Shown here piece after piece: positions 1 through 13,031 of a DNA stretch of 64,000 nucleotides (position 1 is the stretch's first letter; each line of letters begins with the position of its first letter). Under the pieces are notes generated by a model. That model was not told the origin of the DNA and did not search any database. It saw nothing but the letters and a program-made list of their open reading frames with translations. Origin of the DNA: Marisa cornuarietis (lineage: Eukaryota > Mollusca > Gastropoda > Architaenioglossa > Ampullariidae); the NCBI GenBank assembly GCA_004794655.1, contig SMMW01000524.1:992001-1056000 (forward strand), written 5' to 3'. Position numbers and translations under genes: made by a program.

Positions 1-159
1 TTTTATCCCTTTGCCTACAGAGATGAGGTCACAGGGGAGGATATTGGAGTTAAATTTCTAGGTTATGCTGCCATTCTCTGTCAAGCAGAGAAGTACCTTG
101 GTTTGGGGTATTTCAGACAGCATATCTTTACTTTGTTATTGCACAAGCTTTTTTTTTAA
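1..159 (+). CDS. possible terminal exon of an unidentified gene, partial
   Basis: An open frame runs from the window edge to TAA at 157-159. A pyrimidine-rich tract ending in AG at 19-20 looks like a splice acceptor, so the coding exon probably starts at 21. It would encode about 46 residues, beginning DEVTGEDIGVKFLGY and ending in a hydrophobic leucine- and phenylalanine-rich tail. I do not recognise the family. The exon would be the C-terminus of a plus-strand gene whose body lies to the left. The AATAAA signals at 2102 and 2180 on the same strand fit a 3' UTR of about 2 kb. It could equally be a chance open frame of 53 codons. Confidence 0.35.
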   Translation, partial: FYPFAYRDEVTGEDIGVKFLGYAAILCQAEKYLGLGYFRQHIFTLLLHKLFF

Positions 160-2200
160 TAGTCAATTTCACAACTGCTGCCTGCTAAACTACCAACTTC
201 ATAAATTAAACACTCAGAACTGTCTTACAAGTTTTTGACATAGCCCTTGAAGGCCTTTAAAGTTACAGCTGATGTGATGAAACCTACTTTGTTGTCTACA
301 TTCTTAGTTGTGCAAATAACCACATTTTTATTCCATAGCCAGTGATTCTGTTCATTCACTGATGATAATGGAGAGAGAATTCACCTCTTTGCACTTACAT
401 TTCACAAGGAGAAAGCTACCTTCATTTTGTTATGATACTGGTATCTAAGAGTGATAGGCCTTTTTGACTTAATGGTGGATAAAGTTCCTGTCCAAAAAGT
501 GCATAGCTTATTACCATGTACCTCAAAAACATCCCAATCCCACCATCTTTTGTGATGCTGTCTAGATATGCCAACGTATTCGTGGACAAATATGCAGCCA
601 CCTGAAACCAGCTTTCGAAATTGCTGGCACTGTTTTAGTAATGAAGTCAGTAAATTTTGCAGATCCTTCGCCTCTCCTGACAGGGAAGTTTCATTTATGT
701 GGCAGACTTCTGATAATCATGATCACCAGAGAGAAATGAGTTTTAATAAAAGCCTCATTGAAAGAACTAGTTTTCTTAGTCATGTGCTGTTCTGTTGGTG
801 CACCCAGCTGCACTGTTAAGTACGAAATCCATCAGTGTGCAGATTGTTTTCATGACCCAGTGATTTTATGTTAATGGATTTTGCTATTCTGTTGGATCTG
901 TTATATGCAGCAAACTACACCATCAGAAGAGACCTGAACCAACATCGGGCAGTGAGGAAGAAAGGGTTGGGGGACATACTTGTCATTATGCAGAGGGTTT
1001 TTTTCCCCATCTCAATTCCCAATCGTGGCACTTTTACCACATTCACTTCTGTATGATTCCACCCTAGAGCTCACATAATGTATACACTATGCTTACTTTC
1101 TGTCAAGCTTGGAGGGGATGGCATGATCATGAAATTTACCTTTCTGATCTTGTTAGTCTTTTAAAAAAAATTAGCGTTGTGGAAGCATTGCAAAAAACAT
1201 TTTCATGGTAAAGAAGAGTTGACATACTCTTTCAGTGCAGACAGTTAAAAGATACATTTTCACTTTGAGATTCACCAGTGTTTTTGAACGTTTAATGATA
1301 TGGTATGAATTGGAAAAATAGGTTTTTTCTTCTTTCAGTTGGCCTTGACAGGTTTGCAGGCAAGGGCTGTACATCGATATTTATTGTGATAGACTGTTTT
1401 GATATGTTACAGAATTTTCTGTAGTTTTGGCATGTCATTGTATGTATTGTTTCACTGTGTATATAAGTATGTATATATGAAATGTACACATACGAATAGA
1501 AACATATATAGATAAGATTATTGCAGGCTCGACCCTGATCTCTCGAAGTAAAGTTGAATTTATGTATGCTTTGTCTTGTGTCATGAGTGGATTTATATGT
1601 GTGTTCCTATGCATTAACATTAATCAAGAACTGGATTTCTGTAATTCACAGGTTGGTCAAATTAGCTTGAGTTAACACATGCACCCATCATGGATGCATT
1701 AGGCTCTGCTGGGCCCCCCTTATTACATGTATACCTGCAAGACCAACAGACTGAGGCTGTCTGAAACATGAATGCATGAGTCTATTTGGCGAATATAAAT
1801 AACTTATGATATTGTTTTGTGCTTTTATATTGAGCTGCCCCAACTTGCTCTCCGGGTGTTATGTCCATGATGGGCTCAGAGAACAGAGATGTTAGGGACA
1901 GAAAAAGAAATCCAGCTTTTTTTGTTTAAACTATTAGCAGTCGATGGGTTTGTCTATATTTTACCAATCAGTCATCATAGCTATGCGACAGTCTATGGGA
2001 TATTTTTAACAGGGCACAAGCTTATGCCATGTTTTGATGTGGAAATGGTAATGAAATTTGATGCGTAGCTGAGTTATAGTAAAGTTTTTAAAGCTGTGGA
2101 CAATAAAGAGCACATTCAATCTCTCACAAACCAGTTTCAAACGTGTGCCAATAGTCACTTTTAGATATTTTGTTCCAAAAATAAATCAAAGCAACCTTCT
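160..2200 (+). other. probable 3' UTR or intergenic stretch
   Basis: There is no convincing coding frame; the open frames here are short and overlap on both strands. AATAAA occurs at 2102-2107 and 2180-2185, just before the oppositely oriented signals of the SLC41 transcript. That fits the end of a plus-strand transcript converging on SLC41. One interspersed repeat copy lies at about 1717-1860. Confidence 0.35.
1717..1860. repeat. interspersed repeat, copy 1 of 2
   Basis: This block matches 20100-20290 in the same orientation. Shared stretches include the text around ACCAACAGACTGAGGCT, GTCTATTTGGCG and TATTGTTTTGTGCTTT. No tRNA-like promoter boxes or coding frame were recognised, so the family is unclassified. 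Confidence 0.55.
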
Positions 2201-2220
2201 ACCTGTAGCACATTTTACTT

Positions 2221-5200
2221 TTTATTATTTACATAACTTTTTATTGCAACCACAGACATCCATTAACTTGAATTTCCAACAATTTTGCACAAAAGTTGAT
2301 ATCACATGATGAATGTTGCATATTTTCCCCCAAGATAATATATCTTAAAATGTTTGTTTTATTTGCGATAAAAGGCGTACAAATAATTTCTGTTAAATGT
2401 ATCAAAGTTTGGTCCCTTGCATCTCTTCCTACTAGAAACCACAGAGTTGCATGCAATGTATAGTTTAAAACAATGTTACTACTTCAAAGCTGGCCTAGGC
2501 CTGTGTCTGGAAACTTCCCCTACCTACCCAGCAGATGGACTTATCAGTGATAGTAAAAAGCTGGGTAGGGTTACACATAGTACAGGGTATGTTACCTACC
2601 ACTGCTTTTATCACTAGGCTATAGGACCATTTTACCAATACTTAGGGATGCCTATACATTTTTGGGTTCATTGAATGCAAAGAATTCAAAGTCATGCATA
2701 ACAATTTCATCAAAACATTTGTACATCCTTAGATGTGTTTCAGTTTATCCCACACCTGTTTTTAATAACATTTCTCTTAAAATAATGAAATTAAAAACAG
2801 CATATATGTAATAAGCCATCAGCTGTTTTGCTGCAATTAGCCAACTAATAAATAAAAAAACACCTATCTAGTGCCAAATGAAAAGCAGTTCTACAAATGC
2901 AGGTTAGATCAAAACTTGATTTAAAAAAAAAATGTCTGGAAGAGTTCTGGTCCGTTAAAGCATGTCAAAAAGACCATGCTCCAAAGAAAATGAGTAAAGT
3001 GACAAATTCCTTCTACTTCTTAAGCTTTACTCTTAGGACGCTAACCAAATGTTTTCAATATAAACCAGGGTCTACAGTTGACAAATTTCCTTATAAGAAA
3101 TGACTATCAGACAAGTGGTATTTTACGCCACAGCTTTGATAAGTCTGCACACAAAGGAATGATAGTAGGATCACCTGATCATAGCAAAGCAGAGAATGCA
3201 AGGCACATGCCACCTACAGTTATAAACAATCATGATTTAAAAGATTTTTATCATGTATGTATATTTGCATATATTCATGGTTCCATGGGGTTATGTTCAA
3301 TATTCAGATAAATACTACTTTTCTGTCTGTCCTCTCATGTAGGTTATAAATCTTTTCTATTTAGTATATATCAATGCAGTGTATGACAATGGTCACATTT
3401 TTTTCTAACAGACAATGCTATTTTCTTTGTACAAAAATATAGCCACAATTTGTACTCAAACAATATATAGCTCTGTTTTCATTAGTAGTTTGCACACGAT
3501 ACACTGGTTTGTATCTTGAATGTCACTTTTTTTTTAAATCTATAAGAAAATCTCTAGAATAATATCACACTTTAGGTCCTTAATGCTAGAGATTCAGTTA
3601 AAAGATACTTTCCATTCACACTAAAGGAGGATAATCAGTGGAAGTCTTTGGTTGAATATTAAAAAATACAATTATGTGAAATAAGCTGCTTCATGCTTTC
3701 CAATTTTCCACTACAGATGAGATTTTTCATACCACCTCAGACCCAGTACCCTCATCTTTTAGCCATAAATATCTTGGCAATAGTAGACTTGTGTAGATCT
3801 GCACTTGTTAGAAACCAAACCAGTTTCTTAAAAGCAATATGTCGCATTCACAACAGAATTGCAACTGAATCCTAAAATGATTGTCTTCAATGTTGAATAA
3901 AATGGGAGAAAAAGATAATTGATATGAGGCAGTTCTGCCTGTATTGCATCTGATTGCAATGTATATGATACATCTGCAATGGAGTTTGGTAAATTCTGGA
4001 TCTTCTGAAAGTATAAAGTTAACCTTTGACTTTCACATTCACATTGTCTACATGCCACACACTCAAAAGCAACTCGGAAGGCATCGAGATTGGAAAGACC
4101 CACAACAATAAAATATACTTTCCTGATACAATTTTCACTTTAACAACATACAGCTCTCACTTCAGTCCAACTAAATATACACTGATATATACATAGCTAG
4201 ATCTATACTACTGGCTCAGATACTGTTGCCCAGAAAGACCCTAATCTAAAATATCCTACATTTCAAGTCATGCCCTTTTTTTTTTTAAGACTACTTCCAG
4301 ACTCTGATGTGTGAGCTGCAGGAATCAAAGTAATGGAAATTATTTATAAAGCTCTCATTTTCCGGTCATATACTTCAATTCTGAGAACCCTGATTCAGAA
4401 ACAATTCCACATGGCTGTCCAATTTGTCTTCCTTTCCTGCTTTTCATTTTTCTTGAATCCTTTCAAATCTACATTGTAAAAAAATTATTAAGCCAAAAAC
4501 TCATTTAAGCACAGGCAGAATATTAAGAGCTTTGCCCAAAAGTTTCACAGACCTTGTGACAACACAGACTGTTCAGAAACCTGCCTATCCTCAACCTGTG
4601 CAAACACTAATGAACAAAAATAGGTAACACCCTTTGTATTTCTTTTTTCCACACCAAAACTGCAAGAAGTAATATTTATTTTTCTATAAAATTGACCCAA
4701 AGACTGCAACATACAGCCAATCAAACACACTGGACAAATGCAAGTTGATAATTCCTAACAATCTAGCAACTGTGACTGTTGACGTGCATGAACAGAATCA
4801 CGTCTGATACTTTAATCACTCTACACATGCATGATCATTTCCATGATCGTTTGCAAGTGTACCTGAATGTATTGTCACAGAAGCCTTAACAGTGTGAACT
4901 CCATTAAAATAATTGCACCACTGCATAAACACTTGCAGGTCCCTGCAACATCTCTAACATGCATGAATCTTTTTGTGCACAAAAACAAAAAAATCTCTAA
5001 AAAAAAAAATGAACAGAAGCCCATAATCCTCTAGTGCACAATTACACTCTCTCTCTCTCACACACACACTCTCACACAGGTATTGTTAGAGGCACCTGGT
5101 TCCACAACACCTCAGTGTCCAAACAAAGCCTCGGCAGTTCATAACATACTAGGAACCAAAATCACTCTCTGGTTAAAACGATTTCACTGTTGTAAACCAC

Positions 5201-5235
5201 GTGATGAATCCATCCGAGAGTCTTTTTGAATACGC
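2221..5235 (-). other. probable 3' UTR of the SLC41 gene
   Basis: These 3 kb follow the SLC41 stop codon on the minus strand and have no coding frame of interest. TTTATT at 2240-2245 and 2221-2226 reads AATAAA on the minus strand, giving plausible polyadenylation signals. Earlier ends inside the stretch are possible. A CT/CA simple repeat lies at 5048-5079. Confidence 0.4.
5048..5079. repeat. (TC)n(AC)n microsatellite
   Basis: A run of TC dinucleotides passes directly into AC dinucleotides. It lies about 160 bases past the SLC41 stop codon, in its presumed 3' UTR. Confidence 0.85.
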
Positions 5236-8200
5236 CTACTCTCCTAAGTCAGCATCTCGGTCACCCACAAGATACAGTAAGTGAAATGCCAGTGCCAGAA
5301 AACCAGTTCCAAGAAGATCGCCAATGGCAGTGAGGTAGGGTATTGCCACATTGTCTGGGTCCTCCCCACAGGTCCATATGCAATGAACCATCCACTGACA
5401 TATGTACAACAATAGCAGCACCTGCCACATACAGAGGGAAAAGTCTTCAGGTGTACTGTGCAAATGGTGTTGTGCACACAATACCCATGTCCATATACAT
5501 CACAAATACAAGGATACCTACAACACTGTTTCTTTGTGCTATTATTCTAATAATTTACATGTGAAGAAAAACTGCTAACTGCAAAACAAAACAACAAAAA
5601 TCTAGAGGCATAGCTGACAATAAAAATAAGAAAACAATCACATAAAAGTGAGAAATAAATATGACCAAGAACGTTTATGGCTTACCTTATCTAAGGATAT
5701 GAAAGACAAGCCTCACTTACTTGCAGTAAGGCAGCAAGGAGGTAGAACAGGTTGAAAAGAATGGTTATAGACGTATGCCCAGCCTTCATGTAGTAAATAG
5801 TGTAGATGAAGAGAAGATGGCCAGGTATGACTAACAACAACAGCACCCGTGCAGCTCTGGAGTTGATGGCTGCACAATTTCCATCATTAGAAAAATTAGT
5901 TATGCAGCAGTTTCAAAAGAAGTCAGTGAAGATGTTTGAAGATACCATATGTTAGGATGAGGATTATTAGCCCTCATCTCCACCTACTCTCACGCTTGTT
6001 CAACACTTCATCATTCTCTAATGCATGCACAGGCACACACATGGATGCACTCCTGAAATGACTTCCAAATGCAATTTGTCCATAAATACTTCACAGCACC
6101 CTAGCAGAGTGGATCAATTCACATTTTTTTCAGACCAATAAACTCACATTTTCCACAGAAGAAAGCAAAAGGATTGAAGCTGCCTCCAGGGACTCCTGTA
6201 GGAAGTTTACCTGGCCGACCACGCCTGTGTAGATAGGTGGAGATACGACTAGCTTGTACAGCCACTAAATTGCCTCCAACACCTGTCCAGACAAACCTAC
6301 AGGTGAGTGCTCGACTGGGTTTTTTTAGATTTAACTCATGAAGATGTAAAACATAATAAAATTGGCAAATGTTGAAAACAATATACTCACACTCAGAATC
6401 TACATTATTACAGATATTCCCCATCAGACCAGCAAACAAAACAAAATTAAGAAAACAAAAGAAAAAGGTTGATTCCTCCCACCCCCACCCACCCCCGAAA
6501 AAAGGAAATTTACATATTCATCAAGAATAATGAATACTTCAGTCATTAACTCTTTCCAGTATATATCAGCCCATACAGTGGGAAAAAAAATGTTTACATG
6601 GCTGCTAAGCATGAATTGCAAAGATTTAAAGTTCACAGAAACACAAAAACAAACCATTGATGACAGGCTGAAAGACTGCAATGCCATGGTAGCTGGAAAC
6701 AGCAAAGTCTAGTATAACCCCTCCTAGAGAACTAATCACCATAGCACTGAGCACTGGTGTCCAGCCAGAGTAGATAACATCATTGGTGTACTTGTTCTTC
6801 ACTGCCAGCACAATCCATATTGGCAGCAGCATGAAAAACAATGCTATGATACCAGATGACAACCATATTTGCTTTCCTGCAACAGATAAGTGAAGTCTTT
6901 GATGTCAGAACAAACAGCTCAATGCAAGCCTGCTTGTATAGGGACCTTTTCAGCCAGTCTGTTCTCTATAAGATTATATGTATAACTTTATATGTACATA
7001 GTTTACTACATGATAAGCATGCATGTTTGATTTAAAGTTTGTCATACGCGATAATCATAAACATGTCCTATGAATTAAACAAAGATTTTACAGACTTTTG
7101 TTCATTTATGCTAATCCTTTGACCTACTACCATTGATCTCAAATTAATGTCTGAAACCCTGGCTACCTCTGTTTCAGGTCAACAGAGAGCGTCATACTGA
7201 TAGTATTAGAAAATAGATCACTCTTGCCAGATTTTTTTACTGACCAACAAAGGAGTACAGCAGCTTGCCAACGCCTGCAAGGAGAGCAAGGGTTGTAAGG
7301 TCACCTAGACTGGCAGCAATGGGTGTGGCCACATTGTCAGGGTTAATGTTCACCTTGCGTGACAACATGACAACACAAACCATGAGGGACCCTGAAACAT
7401 GGCACAGCATCAATTAGCTTCTGTATCAATCTCAGTCATTTGTGTACAAATGATGGTCACACCCAAATGAATTTGTCTATGAGTGAGCGTGTGTGTGTGC
7501 ATGCACAAACTGTATAGTCCTTATGTATAGATTTAGCATAGTTAACAACAGGTGGTTTTGACATATAAGAGAAAGCTAGGCGCCATTTATATATAAATGT
7601 ATACCAATTCGTGCACAATACTACACAACACAGATATAAATACATGCATACTCATATGCTTTTATACCTGATATATATGTATAGAGGCAAATCCATACAC
7701 AAATAAATACATTTGCCTACAAAGCTATGGACTTTTAAGTCAACTCCACTGTGCTGACTTTTAAACACTTTTAAAAATCAATTTTTCCCAAAATTTTGCC
7801 TGCATTGGGGATGGACACAAAAATCTGTTACTGTGAAACAAGTAAGCATTCTTCCCCTCAGTAGTGTCAAATCTTATGTGAATGTCACAGTTTCCAAAAA
7901 GAGTGCACATCAGCCACATTTCAATTAATTATATCTTTCCGAGATGAGACAGAGAGTTTCCTTCTCTTGGCTTTAACTCTGAATGTATATGGTTCTGCTG
8001 TACTGATTATATATAACTTTCTGCAACTGCTACTTTTGAAAAAAATGTTATTAATCACTAAACCAGTATAATCCCCAATTCATCGTACGTACATCTAGAA
8101 ACAAGCACAGCCATCTGTGCATGCGAAAATATACAAGGCAGTAATTACAGCCTCCCACACATACATGCACTGTTTTCATTACAAAAGCTTGCTCTTGTTT

Positions 8201-11200
8201 ACACGCTGTTCAAACTGATTCAGAATATTCAGAATCAACACAGATAAGCCAGCCAATCTTTGCAGTGAAACAGCTGTTGTTGATCATATAGACTATACAT
8301 TGTTTGGAATAAGAGCTATTTAACCCAAAGGAAAGAGTTTTATCATAAACTCTTTGCGTGCACCATAAACATATTGAATACAGTACAGAGCACTTACTAT
8401 ACATGCATTTTGGGAAGTGGGGTGTAAGGTTAGACAAATAAAACAGATTATTGTTACAGATCATAGAAACAGTAGAACGTTGGTGGCTTGTAAAGACTGT
8501 GCATGATTCACTTGTAACTTGATATACTTAACATATGGATACTGTACACATAAAAATGCTTGTCTTCCTAAAAATTGTGTTAAAAAAAGTGTTAATATTA
8601 TTCCACCACAAAATTAAAACCACTGGCTATGAAGAAAACCCACTGAACTGGATTTAAGCTCCGCAAAATTCTCTCAAACAAAAATAGGACAGCCTCTGAT
8701 CCATACTTCACTTTATCTCACAGTCTCACAAGATAATGAAAGCCTTTGTGCAAGTGGTGAAAGGTGTTTACCAGTTGCTGTGAAAACAGGTAAGTAACAA
8801 GTGTTGTAAATAATAATAATTTTTGCACTTGTATTGCACAGCAACACAACCAAGATAGGTCGTGCTCACTGCACTGACCAGTAACGATAAAAGGAATATT
8901 TGAACATTAGGTAACAGACAATGAATGGTAAGATATGTATAGGCACATTGAAAAACATAAAGATGAAGTACAAGAGCAGAACATAATGCAAGGGATAAAT
9001 GTATAAAGGGATTGTAAACAGCGTAGAGATGAAGTTATTTCATAATGGTGCCCATGACAGACAATACTGCAATAGGAATTAAGGATAGTAGTTCAGTAAA
9101 TTCTAAGTGTTCAGATGAAAGTACCGTGAAGCAGTTAAGTGACAAGTGCTGCAGGTGCTGACACTAACCCAGTATGAAACTTGCCACAGCGGCTGTAAAC
9201 AAGCTGCTGGCACACAACAAGAGAGCATGGTCTAGGGGGAACTGGCCTTTAGGAATCCACCCCATCACCATGGCAAACATAGATGCCAGAAATCCAACAA
9301 CAGTTGCCTGAGCCTGCAACAACATTTAAGTCACAATTTTTCGTAGCATCAAAAAGAAAAAAAAAAAAACAAAATTGCAAAAAACAAGAGAAAATTTGCT
9401 GAATGAACATGCCAAGTGAAAGAATGCACAAGAAGTCAATAGGCAGTTCTGGCACAAGCAATGAGACCAATAAACTTCCCAAAACGCATAAAAAAACTGC
9501 AAGCAAGATTTCTTGACCATTTACCTGCACAAGGACCAGATTGCCGCAAACCATTTTTATTTTTTCTTTCCTCGTATCCATGTTACCCAAATTAGCCTGG
9601 GTGGAAAGCCTTGATGCCAAGGTCATCTCCAAGTTCCCTTTCAAGCCAAGCAGTGCAGGAACAAGAATAAAAAGCTCAGTTATATTGGTGAAGACCTCAG
9701 AGTGCTGAAACATACCACAGCAGCCATGCACAACAACATGTGGAGTAAGTGAAAAATTCTTCTTGAAAAAAGAATACCAAAATATTAACTTCTTAAGGGT
9801 GCAAACTGAAAGAAATAAAATGCAGACCACGATATGCTGTGTACAATTACTGAAATTATGTGTCTGCAGTTTTAGCAAGACTAATTACCAGTTTATAACT
9901 ACACCAATATAAAAAAATGCTCATCTCCATCCACCCATAAAGTGTAGTTGTAAACCAAAAGAACACAACAGGATCCCCTTGATTACCTGCGAACTACTCT
10001 CAAGGGTACTCTACTTAGTCTCCCTTGTAGGAACCACAGCTTCAGTCATATCTCAAGGGGATTTGTTACACAACTTTTTATTGAGAAAACTAAGAAAATA
10101 ACATCAAAGTTCAACACACTGAATTTTCTGGCAATTATAAGCAACTTCATCCCCCCCCCCCCACAAAAAAAGAAAAATCAACCACTTTAATTAATTTTTG
10201 CTCTAAGTTGAGCTTCAGCTATTACGTCATTCAGGATGTTAGGCTATGTATATTGATTGTTAATGTTTGTCTTTGCAGTGGCAACCTTATTTGCTATATT
10301 TCGAGCGTTCAAGTTATTTTTAACTATTGTACTACCATAATTATTAGCATTACTACTACTAAATACTAATAATTAGTTATTACACTTTACACTATTACTA
10401 AAGTATGCTTCTTCTACATGTGCACCAATAAATATATTATTCTTGCCACTGCATTTGCTAAATCACACTTTCCAAGCGACACTGTCATTATACCTGCTGT
10501 TGCTCACATGGTGATCCTAAGCTTTGTTCTCATATTAATATAAATTTATACACAGAGGAAATGCAGTCATTATGCATGAAACATCATACTTATAGGATGT
10601 CTCTAATCTCTGCTTTCCTCTAACGGATCAGCTTCATCTACTCATAATTAATGTTACACATGTGTGTGGGAGACTAAAACCTTTATGTCCCCAATCATCT
10701 TAGTTATCCTACATCCTAGTCTGTTTGCTCAGTTAATTAATGTTTCACATCATTACATCCTAGTCCTTTTGCTCAGCTAAGCAAGGCTTCCTGCTGTTAG
10801 TGTTAATTCAACTGCGCTCTTCACATAACAGCCATTTTTCTCTGCATCTTGCACATAATGAATGTTAAAGACTTTGCTGAGAACAAAATTATTGTGGATG
10901 CTAACATCAAAAAAAACAAACAAGTACAAATCTGCCAACAGCCTCAGCAGCACAGTTCATAATATAATGATAATTTACTGACAATGTATCTTCTTTCCGC
11001 TTTTTAAATCAAAACCTGATCCCCTACAAAGAAATACAAGCACCAGCAAATGAACCACACCACAGGCAATACTGATGGTGCATGGATGACCATGAAGAAC
11101 TGAGGAATTCTGTGACTTATTTACTAGTGTGTCCTACCACATGATATACAAAAATCTGTCATATCTTTTCTAATTGCATGTACAGGTACGAATAAGAAAA

Positions 11201-12224
11201 TACCGGCAAGTTAGGACGAGACCTGTATAAACATCTGAAGCTCCAAAATGTCCTCTCTTTGCCCAAGAAAGAAGCAAATTCTGAATACCACTCTTAAATA
11301 CTAATTGCATTTCCCCCCATTTTATTAAGAATATTATTACTATTATGTAAAAACAAACTTAAAAAAAACTTGTAGTGTCTCCATAAAAAAAACTAGCAAC
11401 TTTGGTAGAAAAGAGGAAGGACAGCAATCTCCGACATAACTTATCTGTGCAAACTAGCACCAACATTGTTCTGATGCCAACATCCCAACATGCTGCTAAG
11501 ATGTGCACCATTAGCTCTTCTGCATTTACTGGCTCACACATACTATTCTCCTTTCTTTCACTGCATTTACACCAGCACGCTACAGGAAGCTTGATCTTTC
11601 AGGAATGGCTTCACCACTGCATCATTATTAAAGAAGATAAAAAGAATAATTAAGATGAGAAGTACCATAAAAAAAAAAAATTCTCACCTGCACAACATCT
11701 AGAACCATGCCAGCACCAACCATACCAAAGCCTGCGATCAGATATGGCACCAGAATCTGCAGCATGATGCCCAGTGAACTCTCTTTATCTTCTGCCTCTC
11801 TTACCATCACCTCCTGGTCTCTAAGTTCATTCTCAATCACTACGTCTTGATGTTCAGAGTGCTGTTCGGATGGCAGCAATTGTCTCTCTTCATCATCCTT
11901 GAAGTCGTCTTCATCATCCTCACCCACACCATAACTACTGCCTTCAACACTCTCATGCGAGGTCCGTTCTGAATCTAAGCTATGCATCACATTTCCGTTG
12001 TCTGTAATTCCTGTCTCTCTAATGATGCTGGTCATACTTTGTGATGCTGTAAATGAAGTACCAAGATCTAACCCTGTTTCCCAAGGAGAAACATGATGGT
12101 CTCCAATCTCTTTCAGTTCCACTGCCTGGCTGCTGTGGTGCGACATCTGGCTAACACGTGGTACCATAGTAGACTTGCGGCTGCGCAGCTGCCCAGAATC
12201 CAACTCTTTTCTACCTGATCTCAT
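5236..12224 (-). CDS. SLC41A1: SLC41 family magnesium transporter (MgtE-like), eight exons
   Basis: This is a membrane magnesium transporter with two MgtE-like halves. Exons on the minus strand are 12224-11688, 9704-9525, 9307-9169, 7391-7245, 6876-6655, 6282-6148, 5869-5721 and 5421-5236. All joins keep phase and have GT-AG borders, giving 564 residues from the ATG at 12224. The N-terminal 150 residues are hydrophilic and acidic (a D/E cluster near residue 110), as expected of a cytoplasmic tail. The first half carries [17 protein letters not shown] (195-211) and [15 protein letters not shown] (302-316). The second half carries [15 protein letters not shown] (409-423) and [16 protein letters not shown] (523-538). 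Human SLC41A1 has 513 residues, so this is full length with a longer N-terminus. The first exon stays open upstream to a CAG acceptor at 12263, so an extra 5' exon could add residues. The A1 versus A2 assignment is uncertain. Confidence 0.93.
8808..8983. repeat. interspersed repeat, copy 1 of 2
   Basis: Starting from an AATAAT run, this block matches 35094-35251 in the same orientation. Shared stretches include the text around AACCAAGATAGGTCGTGCTC, CCAGTAACGATAAA and CATAAAGATGAAGTACAAGAG. It lies in the SLC41 intron between exons 3 and 4. No coding frame is seen and the class is unknown. Confidence 0.6.
9970..10061. repeat. short inverted repeat
   Basis: ATCCCCTTGA near 9972 is mirrored by TCTCAAGGGGAT near 10050, enclosing about 90 bases in the first SLC41 intron. 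It may be a tiny MITE remnant or chance. Confidence 0.3.
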
Positions 12225-12262
12225 CACGGGTAGGTACCTCTTCTCTCGTTCTGGTCTGAATC

Positions 12263-13031
12263 CTGTAACAGATATTCCTCAGGTTTGTTGGCAATTTTTG
12301 TCACTTAAAGGATAAAAGTTACTGCGGATTGCCTTTATCAAAACTTTGCTGCCTGTAAACAGGTTTGGACACTGCCATGCCTATGCTAGCAGCATTGTCG
12401 CTAATATGTCCAACAGCTTGTGAGGACTTCACCATCACTTCTGCACCAGCATGAACCTGTTGTTATGGTCAGGATGACGGCAGGTCGACAAAAGGCACAA
12501 AAATGAGAAGGACGATAGCAATGACTGTTCATATATCATGTTTAAATAATGTTATCTTCCCTCCGTGCGTCGTTGTCATGTCCGACACATGACTGACATA
12601 CGTTAGACTTGACCAAACGTATTTAACACAGAATTGTAAACAAGAACACATGGTCATTACATGGTTAAAGCGAACACGTTCTTCTAGCAATAAACAAGAA
12701 CCCAAGTGGATTATACAAATTAGCATAATCTGTAATAGTTAGTCTCTATGTTTTATTACTATGTATCTGTTAAGTTATTACAAGAAAACGCAATGCCTCA
12801 TCCGGCAATAAACATTGATTACCATCTCAGTCACCAGCTGCCAGCACATCAACGACCTATACTCTCGTTCCATAACAAAAAAAAAGAAAAGATCTAAAAT
12901 ATCTTTTATGTAATAAAATATTGTTTTAAATATCAAACTTGTATACTTTTAATAGTTTTTATTGGTTAAGTTCTTTTTATAGAGTATATAATCAAAACAA
13001 AGTTTTTTTGTATTTATAAGAGGCTATCATA
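12263..13031. promoter_or_regulatory. divergent promoter region between SLC41 and NOPCHAP1
   Basis: SLC41 exon 1 ends upstream at a splice acceptor at 12262/12263 on the minus strand, and NOPCHAP1 starts at 13032 on the plus strand. About 770 bases separate them and must hold the NOPCHAP1 start and possibly a SLC41 5' exon. No TATA box at a convincing distance or other clear element could be assigned. The evidence is positional only. Confidence 0.4.
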
